DNA of 64,000 bases. Source: Moorena producens 3L. GTDB taxonomy: Bacteria; Cyanobacteriota; Cyanobacteriia; Cyanobacteriales; Coleofasciculaceae. The notes under the pieces were generated by a model. That model was not told where the DNA came from. It was given only the letters and a program-made list of their open reading frames with translations, and ran no database searches. This document shows, one piece after another, positions 61,591 through 64,000 of this stretch. Positions within the stretch are counted from its first letter, which is position 1, and each line of letters starts with the position of its first letter. The DNA lies in the NCBI RefSeq assembly GCF_000211815.1, contig NZ_GL890816.1, positions 1-64,000 of the forward strand, read 5' to 3'. Position numbers and translations under genes: made by a program.

Positions 61591-62157
61591 TTATAGTTCA
61601 GGACGGTAAGGTAAGATATGGGATAAAACAAGCTGCATAATAACCATGTCGTGCCAGCGTCCCTTGAAAAACCCAATTTCTTTTTGAACACCTACAACCT
61701 CAAATCCAAATCGCTTGTGAAATTCAATACTCCCTTGATTGCAGCCCAAAATTTTAGCAACGACATGGTGATAGCAAAACTCCTCAACTTTCTTGAGCAA
61801 TGCTGTTTGTAAAATACTGCCGTAACCCTTACCGGTTTCCGCTAAAGAAAAATAAATCGAAATCTCGCAGCAAACACGGTAGCCTAAGCGAGGGCTATAG
61901 CGCTTGATGACACCCCACCCGATAACACAGCTTTCTCGTTCTGCAACCAGTATGGTTTCGCGATCGCCAAACTTATTCGCGAGTACTTCCATGTCCTCAG
62001 CGGTATAAAATTGGCAATCCATCGTACTGTTGCCTGCAACGATAGACTCGTTATAGATAGATGCAATTGCTTGAAAATCAGTCTCTTTATATTGCCTTAC
62101 CAGAATGTTGGGATGCTCTGATAAATCTGCACAGAAATTCTCTTGTTTAGTTGACAT
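61591..62157 (-). CDS. GNAT family N-acetyltransferase
   Basis: 188 residues. GNAT fold with VRQYKETDFQAIASIYNESIVAG at the start, ISIYFSLAETGKGYGSILQT with the acetyl-CoA-binding QxxGxG-like segment (ETGKGYG), and FHKRFGFEVVGVQKEIGF at the end. It resembles phosphinothricin/amino-acid N-acetyltransferases that acetylate free amino acids or small amines. It lies 71 bp after the ATP-grasp gene on the same strand, likely one transcript. Confidence 0.85.
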   Translation of the reverse strand: MSTKQENFCADLSEHPNILVRQYKETDFQAIASIYNESIVAGNSTMDCQFYTAEDMEVLANKFGDRETILVAERESCVIGWGVIKRYSPRLGYRVCCEISIYFSLAETGKGYGSILQTALLKKVEEFCYHHVVAKILGCNQGSIEFHKRFGFEVVGVQKEIGFFKGRWHDMVIMQLVLSHILPYRPEL

Positions 62158-62228
62158 TTTTCTGCACTTATTTTGTTGCCCGTAATTATTTGCTCTCTCT
62201 CAATTATAATTTAGAGAACTAAACACTC

Positions 62229-63266
62229 CTAATCCTCAACCAAAGATAACGATAGGTTTTTTCTCGGCTTTCGATAAAACTCAATCATCCAGCTAAACAA
62301 TCGCTCCATTATCGATTGGTTGGTTAACAGTTCTAATCTAGCAAAGCCACCAATATTTCCTCCATTGATTTCGCTAATGCACCAGTTACCCTCATCATTC
62401 ATCAAAAAGTCATATCCCAAGGTATGTATACCCCGACAGCGATAGTGTTTAAAGGTAGCGTGAATTGCTTCTTTTTCTTCAGAGCTGATATCTGATAAGA
62501 AACATTCTCCATCTACGCTGACATTATGCACCCAATGACCACTTTTCGAACGGCGGATATAGGCACCGTAAATTTCACCATCTACCACAACAATCCGCTT
62601 GTCTCCCACATCAACTCGCTGCAAGTATTTCACAAATTGTAGTGGTTTACCTGTGGAACCTTTCAGATAATTCATCACCTCGGAAAAGTGACTAAACTCC
62701 CTGGTAGCTGCAAAGGGATTATCCACTAAGAAATGACCGTTGTGATCCCAAATTTTAAAAACTCCTCTACCACCACAACTATTATATCGCTTAGCCACAA
62801 TAACTTGGTGCTTTTCAAAAAAAGCCAATCCTTCCATCCAGCTACTGGTTACTATCATGTCTGGTGTAAATTTACTGGCTACTTTGAGGAAGAATTCTTG
62901 CTGAATTTGCTCATGAATTCCAGTAGGACTGTTAACAAATTTTACAAACGGTTCCCACAATCGTAGTCTATCTAGATATCCTTCAGGAAAAGGCTTTAAG
63001 GTGCGACAAAATACCAAGTCAAACTCCTCTAGCGATCGCAAATCCTGGGCTTGTGAATCTAATTCGAGAAAGGTAGTGTAAGGTAGTATTCCCTTCACCG
63101 AAGCTACCTGAATCGATTCAGTCTTCGCTCCTTGGGTGAATACGCCCTCAGTAGGGATGTGGAAGAATTCAAATCGTTCGTCGAGGGCTAGCCGTTGGTA
63201 AAATATGGGTATGTCCAGTAACGGACTAGAGTATCGAGAAGGATTGCAAATGGAAAGTAATTTCAT
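62229..63266 (-). CDS. ATP-grasp ligase (glutathione-synthetase/RimK-like)
   Basis: 345 residues. N-terminal domain KLLSICNPSRYSSPLLDIPI and FDLVFCRTLKPFPEGYLDRL fits the preATP-grasp region; the ATP-grasp core includes VAKRYNSCGGRGVFKI (glycine-rich loop), FVKYLQRVDVGDKRIVVVDG and the metal-binding end TLGYDFLMNDEGNWCISEINGG. Such enzymes join a carboxylate to an amine through an acyl phosphate, as in peptide or glutathione synthesis. With the GNAT gene downstream and an EamA exporter upstream it may form part of a small biosynthetic cluster. It differs from the frameshifted ATP-grasp gene at 48.9 kb. Confidence 0.85.
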   Translation of the reverse strand: MKLLSICNPSRYSSPLLDIPIFYQRLALDERFEFFHIPTEGVFTQGAKTESIQVASVKGILPYTTFLELDSQAQDLRSLEEFDLVFCRTLKPFPEGYLDRLRLWEPFVKFVNSPTGIHEQIQQEFFLKVASKFTPDMIVTSSWMEGLAFFEKHQVIVAKRYNSCGGRGVFKIWDHNGHFLVDNPFAATREFSHFSEVMNYLKGSTGKPLQFVKYLQRVDVGDKRIVVVDGEIYGAYIRRSKSGHWVHNVSVDGECFLSDISSEEKEAIHATFKHYRCRGIHTLGYDFLMNDEGNWCISEINGGNIGGFARLELLTNQSIMERLFSWMIEFYRKPRKNLSLSLVED

Positions 63267-63399
63267 CTTACATTACTTCTTATATTACTTCTTACTTTCA
63301 TTAAATTACAAGCTGATTTTACTATGCTGATTTTACTATACCGATTGCTAACTCTTTTCTACTCCTTTTATAGCAATTATCATACTGATGAGGTACAAA

Positions 63400-63610
63400 A
63401 ATTTTTGTCCTAATCCCTACTCCCTACTCCCTACTCCCTACTCCCTACTGGGTGCATCTCATCTTTGTAAAAAAGAAGGGAAGTGCCGGAAGTGTCGGAA
63501 GCGTGGGGATTTTAGGGAGGGTGGGTAGTGTAGGCAGTTTGGGAATTTTATTAGAATTTTTGTTTAATTGCAAAAATGAGATGCACCCCTCCCTACTCCC
63601 TACTCCCTAA
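63400..63610. repeat. TCCCTAC heptad array interrupted by a MITE
   Basis: Tandem TCCCTAC units at about 63413-63449 continue in register after the MITE at 63589-63606. Confidence 0.92.
63450..63588. mobile_element. 139-bp MITE inside a heptad array
   Basis: Terminal inverted repeats GGGTGCATCTCAT / ATGAGATGCACCC. The flanks CTCCCTACT (63441-63449) and CTCCCTACT (63589-63597) are identical; this fits a 9-bp target duplication, although the array period makes 2 bp equally possible. The TIR is related to the 100-bp MITE in the second tnpB. Noncoding. Confidence 0.85.
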
Positions 63611-63654
63611 CCACTCCTAGTAACTACCTCACTGAATTGATAACTGCTATCTAC

Positions 63655-64000
63655 TTACATAGAAGAGGCAGAACTTTCTCCTCTAGCTGCAATTTCCTGT
63701 ATCGGTTGGGGCTTTTGTTTACTAAAGTTAGTGATCGACACTCCAATCATGATCACAATAAATGCTATTACTTGCATCAGTGAAGGGCGTTCTCCATTGA
63801 GAATTAGCGCATAAATTATCCCAAATACGGGGGATAATACAGTCCACTTACCCACCGTCTTGGAGTCTAACTTTTCCAGGGCAGCGTACCAGAGAAATTG
63901 GGTAATCACGATGATAATTAGTGCATAGATCCCCATCACCATCCAAAGCTGACCTGAAAAGACATCTCCAAAATGAGACGGACCAAACAAATAACTAGCG
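63655..64000 (-). CDS. EamA/DMT family transporter (5' end outside window)
   Basis: The C-terminal 115 residues of an EamA-type drug/metabolite exporter: LWMVMGIYALIIIVITQFLWYAALEKLDSKTVGKW, then LSPVFGIIYALILNGERPSL and VIAFIVIMIGVSITN with a polar tail. The frame stays open to the window edge. The gene is read toward the ATP-grasp gene, which starts 389 bp further on, and could export that cluster's product; this is inference. Confidence 0.85.
   Translation of the reverse strand, partial: ASYLFGPSHFGDVFSGQLWMVMGIYALIIIVITQFLWYAALEKLDSKTVGKWTVLSPVFGIIYALILNGERPSLMQVIAFIVIMIGVSITNFSKQKPQPIQEIAARGESSASSM

Noticed and set aside
61452..61691. 79-codon minus-strand frame overlapping the GNAT gene
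   Set aside because: It overlaps a well-supported gene in another frame and has no recognisable features.

Overview
The window reads as a chromosome segment of a filamentous, repeat-rich cyanobacterium, most like the Moorena/Coleofasciculus group. The sequence shows many HIP1 octamers (GCGATCGC), cyanobacterial families such as Ycf46, Ycf35/DUF1257, an SLH-OprB porin, DUF3179 and Uma2 proteins, and dense arrays of 7-bp tandem repeats between genes. The genus assignment is inference; no rRNA or tRNA gene was found to test it.

Layout. 1-3.1 kb: the tail of a PstS-like binding protein and an outer-membrane porin. 3.3-5.4 kb: an IS200/IS605-type tnpB element abutting a Uma2 gene. 5.5-8.9 kb: a glycine betaine uptake pair (ATPase, then a permease fused to its binding protein). 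9.2-13.7 kb: lgt, a GatD-like amidotransferase and hypothetical genes. 14.5-16.9 kb: a large NACHT NTPase with an N-terminal HTH. 17-18.8 kb: a second tnpB, wrecked by a 100-bp MITE and three small in-frame inserts. 18.8-32.2 kb: housekeeping genes (malQ, rluB, a RodZ-like gene, ycf46, ycf35, a thioredoxin, an aminotransferase, gatB, argJ). 32.5-37.9 kb: a DUF547 lipoprotein, a two-gene glycosyltransferase operon and a DUF3179 protein. 38.3-43.9 kb: a scarred zone with an IS630-like remnant, a partial duplication of an alpha-hydroxy-acid oxidase gene, a frameshifted M48 protease and three MITEs. 44.3-48.6 kb: pstS-pstC-pstA-pstB. 48.9-51.4 kb: a frameshifted ATP-grasp gene and a PLP decarboxylase. 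52-57 kb: a Tat-exported PhoX phosphatase and secreted proteins. 57-64 kb: an AI-2E family transporter, a DUF39 homocysteine-biosynthesis protein, and a minus-strand run of EamA exporter, ATP-grasp ligase, GNAT acetyltransferase and cysteine dioxygenase-like enzyme.

Two functional themes stand out. Phosphate: pstS and phoX each have a readable PHO box (8-bp motifs every 11 bp), and a third PstS-like gene sits at the left edge, so a SphS-SphR (PhoB-type) phosphate-starvation regulon is likely. Sulfur and amino-acid chemistry: the right end groups DUF39, cysteine dioxygenase, GNAT, ATP-grasp and a transporter in an arrangement that could make and export a small amino-acid-derived molecule; this is inference.

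The most unusual content is the repeat ecology. Nearly every array has a 7-bp (or 14-bp) period although the unit sequence differs from array to array. Mosaic repeat islands are bracketed by inverted copies of GTAAGCATTCAGC. At least five MITE-like elements have recognisable target duplications; one sits in frame inside a glycosyltransferase gene, and three share a C/G-rich core carried in two different terminal shells.
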